45,706 nt of DNA from Rhizobium sp. Q54 (GTDB lineage: Bacteria > Pseudomonadota > Alphaproteobacteria > UBA2966 > CAIVPW01): positions 1-45,706 of the forward strand of contig CAMDPO010000018.1 in NCBI GenBank assembly GCA_945904955.1, given 5' to 3'. Shown one piece after another: positions 1-8,596 of this stretch; position 1 is the first letter of the stretch, and every line of letters starts with the position of its first letter. The position numbers and the translations under genes are program-made. The notes under the pieces were generated by a model. That model made no database searches. It had not been told where the DNA came from and saw only the letters and a program-made list of their open reading frames with translations.

Positions 1-405
1 CGCGGTGAATTCCGTCCACGTCGCCGTCCAGAACGCGCGCAGGCGCTGCTTGGCGGCGTCGTACTCCGTTCCGACGGAGCGATAGGTGTTGTCATCGATA
101 CTGGCCGGCAGAAAGGCTGCGCACACGGCCTTCGGATAGTCGCGCGCCAGGGCGACGACGCGAAAGCGCGGGTCAGGCCCGAGCGCCGCCACGACGTCCT
201 CGGTGAAGCCCTCTTTGGGGAGGACCATGACGGTGACGGCGTTGGGTGCGCCGTCGCTGAGCGGCACCAACGCCCAGCGCAGCAGCCGCGCCACGGCGCG
301 CGCGTTGCCGCGCTCGGCGAACATCGTGATCAGCGGCGCGAGCGCCCGGCGCCGGGCAGCACGCAGGGCGCGCGCCATCGGATGGATGGGCACGACGGCG
401 CTCAC
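1..405 (-). CDS. Partial protein of unknown function at the end of the glycan operon
   Basis: This frame opens with GTG and runs off the left edge, so only about the first 135 residues are visible. The GTG overlaps the TGA of the upstream deacetylase gene in a GTGA junction, which argues for translational coupling and fixes the start. The visible part begins with an Arg/Ala-rich stretch, continues with a beta-strand-like run around NAVTVMVLPKEGF, and then has an acidic and aromatic segment. No catalytic motif is recognisable. Its position suggests a role in assembling or modifying the surface glycan. It could be a glycosyltransferase or surface-carbohydrate protein, but this is not shown by the sequence. 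Confidence 0.6.
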   Translation of the reverse strand, partial: MSAVVPIHPMARALRAARRRALAPLITMFAERGNARAVARLLRWALVPLSDGAPNAVTVMVLPKEGFTEDVVAALGPDPRFRVVALARDYPKAVCAAFLPASIDDNTYRSVGTEYDAAKQRLRAFWTATWTEFTA

Positions 406-1343
406 GCGGCAGCGGCAACGCTGCCGACCTCGTTGGTATTGATGCGCTTGATGCGGGCGCGATCCTCGCTGGAGCCGTTCCACCCCAGGAACAGCGTCAC
501 GGCGAGCTGGAATCCGTGCCGCGCGCACAGCGCCGGCGCGTCTGTCGGGATCGCCCACTCGCGTCCGTACGGATACGACAGCCAGCGCGGCGGCGATCCG
601 AGAATGCCGGCGAGGCAGTCGACGTTGCGCTTCACGTCGGCGTCGAGACCCGGCCCGAGGCGCGACATCGGCGCGTGGCTGTGGCCGTGTGCGCCGACCG
701 TGTGGCCGTTCGCGACGAGAGCGCGCAACTCCTCGCGGTCCATGTAGAGGTCGGAACCGAAGATGCGCTCGTCGATCCCGCGGGCGCGCAGCATCATCGC
801 CGTGGCGCGATCGACGACGTCGTGGGGCAGCGAAAAGTTGAGGCGGTACTTGAGCAGCGCATCTGCGGGCGTGTCGTAGACGTACTGCTGAACCGCCTTC
901 TGGCGCGACGCCTCGTCGGTACGGTCGGCGGCCCGCTCCGGCGGCACGTGCGATTCGAACTCGGTGGCGAAGGCGCGCGGGTCGGTGTGGGCGCGCAGCC
1001 AATGCACCTTGTGCACCGTCAGCGGCCGCCGCTCGATCAGGGGCCGCGACGTCACGAAGAACAGCGCCTTGATGCCGCGCGCATCCAAGACGTCGCGCGC
1101 CGCAACCCCCTGCTCGCGCATGCCGTCGTCGAAGGTGAGCAGGACGCTATCGCGCGGCAAGGTGCCACCGCCGAGCAGGAAGCGTTCGGCTTCCTCGGGC
1201 GTGGCGACGTGGAAGCGGGCGGCGAGGTCGTCGACCTGGGCGCGGAACGCGTCCATGGCCATCGGGTAGATGCCGGGAAACGGCGCTGCTGCCGGATCGC
1301 GCAGATAGTGGTAGTTGATCAGGAGCAGGCGCGCCGCGCTCAT
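402..1343 (-). CDS. Polysaccharide deacetylase (NodB-fold)
   Basis: A 313-residue protein of the NodB/CE4 type, which removes N- or O-acetyl groups from polysaccharides using a divalent metal. The family signatures are in order: TFDDG at residues 70-74 (general base and metal aspartate), H-x3-H at 219-223 (metal histidines), and SYPYG at 256-260 (groove wall). The ATG at 1343 overlaps the TGA of the sulfotransferase gene (ATGA), which supports this start over longer in-frame alternatives. No signal peptide is apparent, so it may act in the cytoplasm on a lipid-linked precursor or on a sugar. It probably trims acetyl groups from the glycan made by this operon; the substrate is inferred. Confidence 0.88.
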   Translation of the reverse strand: MSAARLLLINYHYLRDPAAAPFPGIYPMAMDAFRAQVDDLAARFHVATPEEAERFLLGGGTLPRDSVLLTFDDGMREQGVAARDVLDARGIKALFFVTSRPLIERRPLTVHKVHWLRAHTDPRAFATEFESHVPPERAADRTDEASRQKAVQQYVYDTPADALLKYRLNFSLPHDVVDRATAMMLRARGIDERIFGSDLYMDREELRALVANGHTVGAHGHSHAPMSRLGPGLDADVKRNVDCLAGILGSPPRWLSYPYGREWAIPTDAPALCARHGFQLAVTLFLGWNGSSEDRARIKRINTNEVGSVAAAA

Positions 1344-2203
1344 GGCGCCGCTCCCGCGCGTCGCACCGCGGCCTCGGTTTCCGCAACGATGCGGTCGTAG
1401 CGCGCGCCGAGGCCTTGGCGCGCCGCATACGTGCGCACGTCCTCGAGCTGCTTCGACGCGACGTTGCGCCATAGGCCGACGCGATCATCGGAGAGCGGCG
1501 TACGCATGCGCGCCAACGTCGTGCTGGCCTTGCCGGTCTGCTCGAGCACGACCTTGAACTCATCGTCGCGGCCACTGAAGCGTCCGGCGGACGGGTCCCA
1601 GTCCTCGCCGACGAAGGCGACGACGCTGCCCATCGTCGTCTCGGGTGCGAGCACGAGGGATTCGTAACGCACCTCGAGATAGTTGGCGGACGCCAGTGCG
1701 CCGGCACGGATGCCGTCCTCGCAACCGGCGAACATCGCGCACCAACGCGAGCCGAAGTCGGCGGCCGAGGTCCACTTGCCGGCTTCCAGCAGCGACGCAT
1801 AGATGTCGCGCGGATCGCGCACGATGTGCACCACCGGCGCTTTGGGCCAGCGGGCCCGGATACGGCGCGCTTGGGTAATGTTGCCAGGAGTCTTCTCGGC
1901 CCAGCGCGGCTTGCTGGCGGCACGCGCCACGCGGGTCATGAACGTGTCGAGGAACGCCTCGGCGTCGGCGCTGTCACGCGCCATGGCGTCGACTTCGGCC
2001 GCCGACAGCTCGAAGTATGCGGCGAGGCGAGCCAAGTGATCGGCTAGCGGCTCACCACCGCGGCCGGTGCCGGCTCCCAGGTCGAGATCAAACCAGTACG
2101 TCTCGAGGCCGCTGGCGATGGCGCGATGTTGACTCAGCATGGCGCGCAGCAGGCTGGTGCCCGACTTGAACATGCCGCCGAGGAAGATGGGCACCTTGCT
2201 CAT
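1340..2203 (-). CDS. PAPS-dependent sulfotransferase family protein
   Basis: A 287-residue sulfotransferase-fold protein. The 5'-phosphosulfate loop is FKSGTSLLR near residues 12-20, with lysine 13 as the catalytic residue. WAEKTPGN at 101-108 and the 3'-phosphate-binding segment VRDPRDIYASL at 128-138 complete the signature. It should transfer a sulfo group from PAPS to a hydroxyl or amine. It sits between neuA and the deacetylase with four-base overlaps on both sides, so sulfation of the nonulosonate-containing glycan is the natural inference. No PAPS-synthesis genes lie in the window. The acceptor is unknown. Confidence 0.87.
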   Translation of the reverse strand: MSKVPIFLGGMFKSGTSLLRAMLSQHRAIASGLETYWFDLDLGAGTGRGGEPLADHLARLAAYFELSAAEVDAMARDSADAEAFLDTFMTRVARAASKPRWAEKTPGNITQARRIRARWPKAPVVHIVRDPRDIYASLLEAGKWTSAADFGSRWCAMFAGCEDGIRAGALASANYLEVRYESLVLAPETTMGSVVAFVGEDWDPSAGRFSGRDDEFKVVLEQTGKASTTLARMRTPLSDDRVGLWRNVASKQLEDVRTYAARQGLGARYDRIVAETEAAVRRAGAAP

Positions 2204-2916
2204 GTGCGGCCCTCACGGCGCAGCAGGAACTCGGCAAGCTCGAGCTCGAAGGCATCGTCGATGTTGACCACCGGCCGCTCGACGACGACAGCGACGCAGT
2301 CGTTCTCGAGGATGGCGCCCTCCTCCACCAACGTCTTACGGCGCACCGCATAGCACAGGCCATTGCGATGGAAGTAGCGCGGGATCGCCTGGCGCAGGGC
2401 GAAGCGCTGGCCGCCCTGCAGATAGAACCCGATGCGCTCCTGAGCATCGACGGTCAGCGTCTTGTGCGGCGAGAAGTGTGCCGGCGTCGGGCTCACGGTC
2501 GCCGCGGCAGCGTGGTTGCCGGCGGTGAGCGCCGCGAGGGTGCGCTCGACGTCGTCGGCGGTGCGCAGCGGGCTGGTGGGCTCGAGAAGGATCGACACAG
2601 CGAACGCGCGGGCATAGTGCGTCTCGGCCGCGAGCCACGCGTGTCGCCACATGTCCACGGAGGTCGCGGTGTCGGTGGCGAGCTCGGCCGGCCGCACGAA
2701 CGGGGCGTCGACGCCGTGGGCAACGGCCTCGGCGATGATGGCGTCGTCGTCCGAGGAGATGACGGCTTCATCGATCCAGTTGATCGCCGCCGCGAGTGCT
2801 GCGGCGCGCCCGACCAGCGAGACGCCGCCCACCGCGCGCAGGTTCTTGCCGGGGATCGCCTTCGATCCGCCGCGCGCCGGCACGACCGCGAGTACGCTGA
2901 GGCCGGCGTATGCCAC
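2200..2916 (-). CDS. neuA: CMP-N-acetylneuraminate cytidylyltransferase family protein
   Basis: A 238-residue cytidylyltransferase that should activate a nonulosonic acid with CTP to give the CMP-sugar donor. The nucleotide-binding signature VPARGGSK begins at residue 12 and is followed by IPGKNL, the classic start of NeuA/KdsB enzymes. ISSDD appears further on in the active-site region. I chose the GTG at 2916 because it overlaps the TAG of the upstream oxidoreductase (TAGTG) and puts the signature at the usual distance from the N terminus; a longer frame exists but adds only Arg-rich residues. With NeuB and NeuC in the same operon, a sialic-type rather than Kdo substrate is favoured. Legionaminic- or pseudaminic-type substrates are not excluded. 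Confidence 0.85.
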   Translation of the reverse strand: MAYAGLSVLAVVPARGGSKAIPGKNLRAVGGVSLVGRAAALAAAINWIDEAVISSDDDAIIAEAVAHGVDAPFVRPAELATDTATSVDMWRHAWLAAETHYARAFAVSILLEPTSPLRTADDVERTLAALTAGNHAAAATVSPTPAHFSPHKTLTVDAQERIGFYLQGGQRFALRQAIPRYFHRNGLCYAVRRKTLVEEGAILENDCVAVVVERPVVNIDDAFELELAEFLLRREGRT

Positions 2917-3920
2917 TAAGCGAGCCGCACGACGGCGCCCGTGCCGTGGCTGGCGCGCGCCGCCTCGATCACGCGCAGCACGCGTTCGCCGTCGGCGATC
3001 GTGCACGACGGCTTGGCCGCGCCGCGCGCGACGCTGAGGAACTCGCGTGCCACCGCGACGAACATGTCGTTGCGCTCACACGTGTAGTTGGTTTCTTGCC
3101 AGGTACCGTCGGCGTCGTGCGCGACCGCGACGCGGTTCGGATTGGCGGTCCACAAGATCGTGCCCTTCTCGCCCGAGAAGCGGATCGTGCGCTCATGCGG
3201 CCGCGCGAAGAGATCAAGGTGAAGGCTGACGCGCAGGCCGTGCGGGTAGCCGAGCAGAATGTCGACGTTGTCGTCGCTGGAGATGTCGAGGTCGCTGAGG
3301 CGCTCGATGCGCGCGCTCACCGTCTCCGGCATGCCGAAGAGCCACACGGCCAGGTCGATCCAGTGACTCTCGTCGAGGAGTGCGCCGCCGCCCTGTTCGG
3401 CGTGCGCCATGAAGAAATCCTGATAGCGCTCCCAAGGGTGCCAGTCGGCGAGGTGCGCGGCCATGACGAAGCGCACGTGGCGCACGGCGCCGATGGCGTT
3501 GTCGGCGAGCAGCGCCCGTACCTGGGCGAGCGGCGGCCACCAGCGCCAAGTGTAACCGAGCAGAAGCGGCGCCTTGGCGTTTGCCACGGCGGCAGTGAGC
3601 TGTTGGGTGGCGGCGAGATCGGGCGCCACGGGCTTCTCCAGCAACACCGCAATGCCGGCGTCGAGCGCCTGGATGCACTGGGGCACGTGGTAGGCGGTCG
3701 GCGAGCCGATGACGACGCCTTGCAGATCGCGAGCCGCAACGTGCAGACCTTGCTCAATGGTCTCGAAGCAGCCCTCGACGCGCAACTCCTTGGTGATCTG
3801 GCGCAAGCGATCGCCGCGCGGGTCGACCGCCGAGATGCGGCAACCCTCGGCTGCGAGGTTCTTGGCGTGGCGGCGGCCGACCGAGCCTGCCCCCACAATG
3901 AGCATGTGCGGCGCGGCCAC
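2916..3920 (-). CDS. Gfo/Idh/MocA-family NAD(P)-dependent oxidoreductase
   Basis: A 334-residue two-domain sugar oxidoreductase. The N-terminal Rossmann fold carries GAGSVGRRH at residues 10-18. EKPVAP at 95-100 holds the conserved Lys-Pro of the family, and a segment with HWIDLAVWLFG lies in the C-terminal alpha/beta domain. Such enzymes oxidise or reduce a sugar hydroxyl, usually on nucleotide sugars, inositols or aldoses. The start is GTG at 3920; an ATG five codons in is also possible. It lies between the TPP enzyme and neuA. I infer that it modifies the nonulosonate or a precursor, since the canonical sialic acid pathway needs no such enzyme. Confidence 0.83.
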   Translation of the reverse strand: MAAPHMLIVGAGSVGRRHAKNLAAEGCRISAVDPRGDRLRQITKELRVEGCFETIEQGLHVAARDLQGVVIGSPTAYHVPQCIQALDAGIAVLLEKPVAPDLAATQQLTAAVANAKAPLLLGYTWRWWPPLAQVRALLADNAIGAVRHVRFVMAAHLADWHPWERYQDFFMAHAEQGGGALLDESHWIDLAVWLFGMPETVSARIERLSDLDISSDDNVDILLGYPHGLRVSLHLDLFARPHERTIRFSGEKGTILWTANPNRVAVAHDADGTWQETNYTCERNDMFVAVAREFLSVARGAAKPSCTIADGERVLRVIEAARASHGTGAVVRLA

Positions 3921-3923
3921 CTG

Positions 3924-5441
3924 CTAGCGCAGCCCCTCGACCATGCGTTGGTAGCCGTCAGGATCGAACGGCACCTCGATGTAAGCCGGGCCGTCGTGCC
4001 ACTGCCACGCGGCAAGGGCGTCGCTGAACTGCTGCAGACCCTCGGTACGCGCGACCGGCAAGCCCATGGCGGACATCACCTTCAGCCAGGAGGCATCCTC
4101 CATCAGGAGTGGCGCCTGGGTGAGGCCATCCTTGATCGCGCGCGTGCGTACCGAGCCGAAGCCGCCATCGGTGATCAGCACGAACAGAATGGGCAGGCGA
4201 TGGCGCACCGCGATGCGCATCTCGGCGACATGGGTGCCGATACCGCCGTCGCCGAGGAACGCAACCGTCGGCACCGTCGCATCGTGGAACGCGGCGCCCA
4301 GCGCCATGGGAATGCCGGTGCCCATGTAGCGGCCCATGCCCGACATCAGGCACCAGTCGGGACGGCGCGCGCGCCACGCGTGCTCACCGATGGTGCAGAA
4401 GTAGCCGGTATCGAACACCGCGCGCACTTGGCTGCGGAAGTGCCGGTCGACGGCGTCGTAGATGTGCGCCGGCTGGTACGGGCCCGACTGCATCTGCAGG
4501 CGCAACTTGCCGACGGCCAGTTGGATGCGCGGGATTTCCCACACCTTGGGACCAAGCGCCGCGAACACCGAGTCGGAATCCGATGTCGTCGCCCCGAAGG
4601 CGAACGCAACGGCCGACGGGACGACGTCGACATTGATGGCCGGGCAGGCGAACGGCTTGGTTGCCAACACCTCGCCTGGCCGCAAGCCGAGGCCGACGAT
4701 GAGGTCGCAGTCCGGCAACAACGCCGTCTCGGGCGCGCGCGCCAAGCCGACGCCGGTGTAAACACCGGCGGCGTGCGGCAGGGTCTCGTCGAGGACGCCC
4801 TTGGCCGAGGCCGTGGAGAACACCGGCACTTTCAGCGCTGCGAGGCGCGCACCCCAGCCACGGCGGATCGCCAGAGTGCCGGCGATCACCGCCGGGCGCT
4901 TGGCCGCCGCAATGGCGGCGATGGCGTTCGGATCGGCGGGTACGGCCGGCAGCGGCGGCGGGAGCACTGCATCCCCGGCAGCGAACTCGGCGACGACGGG
5001 CCCGGGCACCTCAGCCGTGGCAAGTGCTGCGAGCCTCGCGAAGTCCGGAGCGGACCCCATGGGCACGCGCGCCTTGGCGACGACGCGCGCGAGACCGTCG
5101 TGGTCCATGCCCTTGTGACGGATGCGCCAGTCGACGTTGGCCGGAAATGCCTCGACCATCGCCACGACGGGGAAGTTCTCGAACCAGCTGGCAGCAAGGC
5201 CCTGCGCGAGATTGGCGAAGCCGGGGCCCTTGATCGACAGCGCAACGCCGGGCCGCCCCGACAAGCGTCCGATGGTCCCCGCCATCAGCGCGGCGGTGCC
5301 CTCGAAGTAGGTCGTGGTGAAACGCACCCCGCGCTGCTCCAACGCATGGATGAGCTCGAGCGTTGGGCCCGAGCCCGGCACGCCGAAGGCGTGATGGATG
5401 CCGGACCGGGCGATGCCGTCGGCGAGTACCTGGGCCGTCAT
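3924..5441 (-). CDS. Thiamine-diphosphate-dependent enzyme, acetolactate-synthase/decarboxylase-like
   Basis: A 505-residue three-domain ThDP enzyme. The Pyr domain has the activating glutamate in YFEGTAALMAG (Glu47). The PP domain near residue 395 has GDGGIGTHVAE followed by LITDGGFGS, the metal/diphosphate motif. Where most relatives have Asn-Asn after the hydrophobic strand, this one reads Thr-Asp, a noticeable departure. The central region has a Rossmann-like cofactor or filler domain. Relatives include acetolactate synthase, benzoylformate decarboxylase and sulfopyruvate/phosphonopyruvate decarboxylase. Within a nonulosonate operon it may ligate or cleave an alpha-keto acid; the real reaction cannot be assigned from sequence. 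Confidence 0.82.
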   Translation of the reverse strand: MTAQVLADGIARSGIHHAFGVPGSGPTLELIHALEQRGVRFTTTYFEGTAALMAGTIGRLSGRPGVALSIKGPGFANLAQGLAASWFENFPVVAMVEAFPANVDWRIRHKGMDHDGLARVVAKARVPMGSAPDFARLAALATAEVPGPVVAEFAAGDAVLPPPLPAVPADPNAIAAIAAAKRPAVIAGTLAIRRGWGARLAALKVPVFSTASAKGVLDETLPHAAGVYTGVGLARAPETALLPDCDLIVGLGLRPGEVLATKPFACPAINVDVVPSAVAFAFGATTSDSDSVFAALGPKVWEIPRIQLAVGKLRLQMQSGPYQPAHIYDAVDRHFRSQVRAVFDTGYFCTIGEHAWRARRPDWCLMSGMGRYMGTGIPMALGAAFHDATVPTVAFLGDGGIGTHVAEMRIAVRHRLPILFVLITDGGFGSVRTRAIKDGLTQAPLLMEDASWLKVMSAMGLPVARTEGLQQFSDALAAWQWHDGPAYIEVPFDPDGYQRMVEGLR

Positions 5442-5454
5442 AGTCCCCAGACCT

Positions 5455-6396
5455 TCATAGCCCCAAGTGCTCCAGAATCTTCTCCGCCGCGCGACGGCAA
5501 ACGATGCGCACGGCGTCCGGGCTGAAGCCGCCGATGTGCGGCGTGATCAGCAGGTTGCCGTGCTCGCGCGCATAGGCGATGAGCGGATGATTGGCGATGG
5601 CCGGTTCGCCTTCGAGCACATCGAGACCGGCGCCGCCGAGGCGCCCGCTTTTGAGGGCGGCCAGCATCGCGCTCTCATCGACGATGGCGCCGCGCGAGGT
5701 GTTGATAAGCACGGCGCCGGGCTTGACTCGCTCCAACAGTGCAGCCGAGACGAGCCCCTTGGTCTCGTCGTTCAGGTGCACGTGCACGGAGATGAAGTCC
5801 GACGTCTCGAACAACACCGGCAGCGACACCATGTGCACATCCGGCGGGGCCGTGGCGACGTGGGGGTCGTTGCCGACCACTTCCATGCCGAAGGCGCGAC
5901 CGTACCGCGCCATCCAGCCGCCGATGCGCCCCATGCCGATGAGGCCGAGGCGGCGGCCGTGCAGCATCGTGCCAGGGAATTCCTCGCGCACCCACTTGCC
6001 GGCGCGAACGTGATCGAGGGCGGCCGGCAGACGCCGCGCGCAGGCCATCAACAAGGTCCACGACAACTCCGCGGCCGGGGTAATGTTGCGCAGCAGGGGG
6101 CCGTCCTCCCGCAGGGTGCGGATGGCGATGCCGCGCCCTTCGGCGGCCGGCCGCGCAATGTGATCCGAGCCCGTGGTGGCGCAGCTGATGATGCGCAACG
6201 CCGGCGCGGCTTCCAGCATCGCGGCGGTGACCTGCACGCGCATTGACGCATCGAGAAGGCCGGCTGCTCCGGCGAGGGCCTTGATGAGCGACTCGGAGTC
6301 GGCCGTGACGTGCGACGTCAGCGCGCGTCCATTGGCGGCGGCTGTGAGTGCCTCGAACCCTTCCGGCGCACCGAGATAGGCAATGGTGGGGCGCAT
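5455..6396 (-). CDS. D-isomer-specific 2-hydroxyacid dehydrogenase
   Basis: A 313-residue NAD(P)-dependent dehydrogenase of the phosphoglycerate/formate dehydrogenase family. The dinucleotide-binding loop is GMGRIGGWMARYG. NTSRGAIVDE contains the substrate-binding arginine, and the catalytic histidine is in ITPHIGGFSPDA near the C terminus. Such enzymes interconvert alpha-keto and D-2-hydroxy acids. The ATG overlaps the stop of neuC by one base (TGATG). A hydroxyacid dehydrogenase next to a ThDP enzyme suggests they share a keto-acid intermediate. Possible jobs are reduction of the C2 ketone of an ulosonic acid or making a hydroxyacid substituent; both are speculative. Confidence 0.84.
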   Translation of the reverse strand: MRPTIAYLGAPEGFEALTAAANGRALTSHVTADSESLIKALAGAAGLLDASMRVQVTAAMLEAAPALRIISCATTGSDHIARPAAEGRGIAIRTLREDGPLLRNITPAAELSWTLLMACARRLPAALDHVRAGKWVREEFPGTMLHGRRLGLIGMGRIGGWMARYGRAFGMEVVGNDPHVATAPPDVHMVSLPVLFETSDFISVHVHLNDETKGLVSAALLERVKPGAVLINTSRGAIVDESAMLAALKSGRLGGAGLDVLEGEPAIANHPLIAYAREHGNLLITPHIGGFSPDAVRIVCRRAAEKILEHLGL

Positions 6397-7553
6397 CAGG
6401 CGTAGGCCAGGCGTTTTTGGATGCGGAACGTCGCGCTCGCCAAGATATCGGCGATCTTGCGACCGGAGTCGCCGGTGCCGAACATCTGGGACGACGGGAA
6501 GCGGCCGTGCGCAACCTGCTTGCGGATCGCGGCAGCGATCTCAGCGGCAGCGTGCGCGGTGTAGACGACATTGGCGCCGTGCTCGCGGCCCTGCTGGCGG
6601 GTGCCGATGTTGACGACGGGCACGCCGAGGTACGCGCCCTCGCGCAGGCCGGACGATGAGTTGCCTACCAGGCACGCGGCGTTGTTGATGAGGCGTGCGT
6701 AGTCCTCGGGCGCGAAGTTGCGATAGAGGTGCAGCCAGCTGGGATTGTTGTGCTCACGATACATACGCAGGCCTTTGGAAACGTCGTCGGAGCCGGCGTC
6801 GACATTGGGCCATAACCAAGCCGTCTGCATGCCAATGCTTTCGACGGCGCGCAACGTCTCGTTGATCTGGGCGAAGCCCTGGCCGTACTCGGTCGTCACG
6901 GGGTGCTGCAGCACGACGAGGTACGGCTTGGCCGCGTCGATCGCGGCGCCGACGCCGAGGTAGCGCGTGAAGATGTCGGGCGGCAGCTTCATGTCGATCC
7001 CGGCAATCAAGTCGATGCTGGGGCAACCGGTGAAGTGGACCGTGTCGGGAGCCTCGCCCATGCGCACGAGATACTCGCCGGCCTGCCGCGTCGCCGGGAA
7101 GTGGATATGGGAGAGCTTGGTGACCGCGTGGCGCACGCTCTCGTCGATGCTGCCGGTGACCTCGCCGCCCTGGGTGTGGGCGAGCGGAATGTTCATGTAG
7201 CTCGCCGCCACCGCGGTCGCCAGCGTCTCGAAGCGATCGGCGACGGTGAGCACCACGTCGGGCTTGAGGTTGTCGAACTGCGTGGCGAGCTCGATGATCG
7301 CGATGCCCGTCGACTTGGCCATGGTCGTCGGCGTCTCGCCTTCGACGATCGAGTGCACGGTCGCTTGCGCCTCGAAGCCGTCCGAGGCGATGTGGTCGCG
7401 CACGTTGCCGAAGCGATACAGCAGGGCCGAGGCGCCGATGATCAGCTGCAGCTGCAGATCGGGATGGTCGGTGACGGCGCGCATCACCGATTTGACGCGC
7501 CCATAGTTGGCGCGGCTGTTGACGATGACGCAGATCTTACGACGGCCGCTCAT
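6396..7553 (-). CDS. neuC: UDP-N-acetylglucosamine 2-epimerase (hydrolysing)
   Basis: A 385-residue enzyme of the GT-B-fold NeuC/WecB family. NeuC converts UDP-GlcNAc to ManNAc plus UDP, the first committed step to sialic acid; LegG does the analogous step on UDP-diNAcBac. The N terminus IVNSRANYGRVKSV matches the family's start, HTQGGEVTGSIDESVRH is the hallmark mid-region motif, and GNSSSGLREGAYLGVPVVN is the C-terminal nucleotide-binding segment. The ATG at 7553 overlaps the neuB stop (ATGA). Adjacent NeuB favours the hydrolysing form. UDP-GlcNAc versus a bacillosamine derivative cannot be decided here; no dehydratase or aminotransferase for the legionaminate route is visible. Confidence 0.87.
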   Translation of the reverse strand: MSGRRKICVIVNSRANYGRVKSVMRAVTDHPDLQLQLIIGASALLYRFGNVRDHIASDGFEAQATVHSIVEGETPTTMAKSTGIAIIELATQFDNLKPDVVLTVADRFETLATAVAASYMNIPLAHTQGGEVTGSIDESVRHAVTKLSHIHFPATRQAGEYLVRMGEAPDTVHFTGCPSIDLIAGIDMKLPPDIFTRYLGVGAAIDAAKPYLVVLQHPVTTEYGQGFAQINETLRAVESIGMQTAWLWPNVDAGSDDVSKGLRMYREHNNPSWLHLYRNFAPEDYARLINNAACLVGNSSSGLREGAYLGVPVVNIGTRQQGREHGANVVYTAHAAAEIAAAIRKQVAHGRFPSSQMFGTGDSGRKIADILASATFRIQKRLAYA

Positions 7554-8596
7554 TCCAAATCCTCCCGGCGCAAGAGGCGCTCCGGCCCGACGTCGTGCTT
7601 GAGCCTGCGGCCCAGCACAGTGTCGATTTCGTGGGCCGGGATGCCGGTGCCCGGCTTCTTGGTGGTCAGCATATTGGCGGCGAGCACGGCGCCCTTGGCG
7701 ATGGCTTCCTTGGGAGCGAGGCTCTTGTTGAAGAGCGCGCGCATGGGCGTGAGGAGGCCGGCCGCGGCATCATTGTCGACCGGATGGGCGTCCATCTCGG
7801 CGTAGGCATCGCGTGCCTCGGCCAGGAGACGTATCTCGGACGGCACCAGCGAGACCGGGACATCGGGCCCGAACATGGTGCGGTCGAGAGCGAAGTGCAC
7901 CTCAACCAAGTCGGCGCCGCGCGCCATGGCGGCGAGCGCCGGATAGGTCTTGCCGGAATGATCGGACAGCCCAACCGGGCAGGAGAAGCGCCGGCGCAAC
8001 TCGTCCAACACGTTGAGGCCGACCTCAGCGAGCGGGGTCGGATACTTGGTGGTGCACTGGAACACCGCGAGCGGAGCGCGCGCGGCGCGCACCAGCTCGG
8101 CAGCCGCGCCAAGATCGGCATAGGTGCTCATGCCGCTCGAGACGAGCACCGGCTTGCCGGTCGCCGCCATGGTGCGGATGAGATCGTGAGAGCGGACCTC
8201 GCCCGATCCGACCTTCCATGCGGCCATGCCGAGCCGTTGCAACAGGTCGACCGCAGCGATCGAGAACGGCGACGATAGGAAGACGACACCGCGCTCGGCG
8301 GCGTGCGACGCCAGGCCCGCCCACTGCTCCGCGGTGAACTCCATGCGCTTCCAGTAGTCGTAGCGGGTAGCGTCCTGGCGGCTGAACTTGACGCGGAACT
8401 CCTCGTCGAGGGTCGACTCGGCGGCGGCGATATGGGTCTGGAACTTGACGGCGTCCGCGCCGGCGGCATGGGCAGCGTCGATGAAGGCGTGCGCGAGGCC
8501 AAGCGAGCCGTCGTGGGACTGCGCCACCTCGGCGATCAGGAACGCCTTGCCCGCACCCACGGCGCGGCCGGCGACGGAGAACGTCGCCACGCTCAC
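7550..8596 (-). CDS. neuB: N-acetylneuraminate (nonulosonate) synthase
   Basis: A 348-residue NeuB-family synthase that condenses phosphoenolpyruvate with ManNAc or a related 6-carbon sugar to give a nine-carbon ulosonic acid. The TIM barrel starts with FLIAEVAQSHDGSLG, then FQTH, KVGSGE near residue 125 and LSDHSG. An antifreeze/SAF-like domain fills the last 60 residues or so, including the KKPGTGIPAHEI segment typical of NeuB. The start is GTG at 8596, overlapping the ABC transporter's TGA. Length and domain order are normal. It may equally be a LegI- or PseI-type enzyme; the neighbouring NeuC makes a ManNAc-type substrate most likely. Confidence 0.9.
   Translation of the reverse strand: MSVATFSVAGRAVGAGKAFLIAEVAQSHDGSLGLAHAFIDAAHAAGADAVKFQTHIAAAESTLDEEFRVKFSRQDATRYDYWKRMEFTAEQWAGLASHAAERGVVFLSSPFSIAAVDLLQRLGMAAWKVGSGEVRSHDLIRTMAATGKPVLVSSGMSTYADLGAAAELVRAARAPLAVFQCTTKYPTPLAEVGLNVLDELRRRFSCPVGLSDHSGKTYPALAAMARGADLVEVHFALDRTMFGPDVPVSLVPSEIRLLAEARDAYAEMDAHPVDNDAAAGLLTPMRALFNKSLAPKEAIAKGAVLAANMLTTKKPGTGIPAHEIDTVLGRRLKHDVGPERLLRREDLE

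Noticed and set aside
2910-5525. A plus-strand open frame of about 870 codons opposite neuA, the oxidoreductase and the ThDP gene
   Set aside because: Its product is His/Arg/Gly-rich without any fold signature, and the minus-strand genes there have clear catalytic motifs. It is a shadow caused by high GC.
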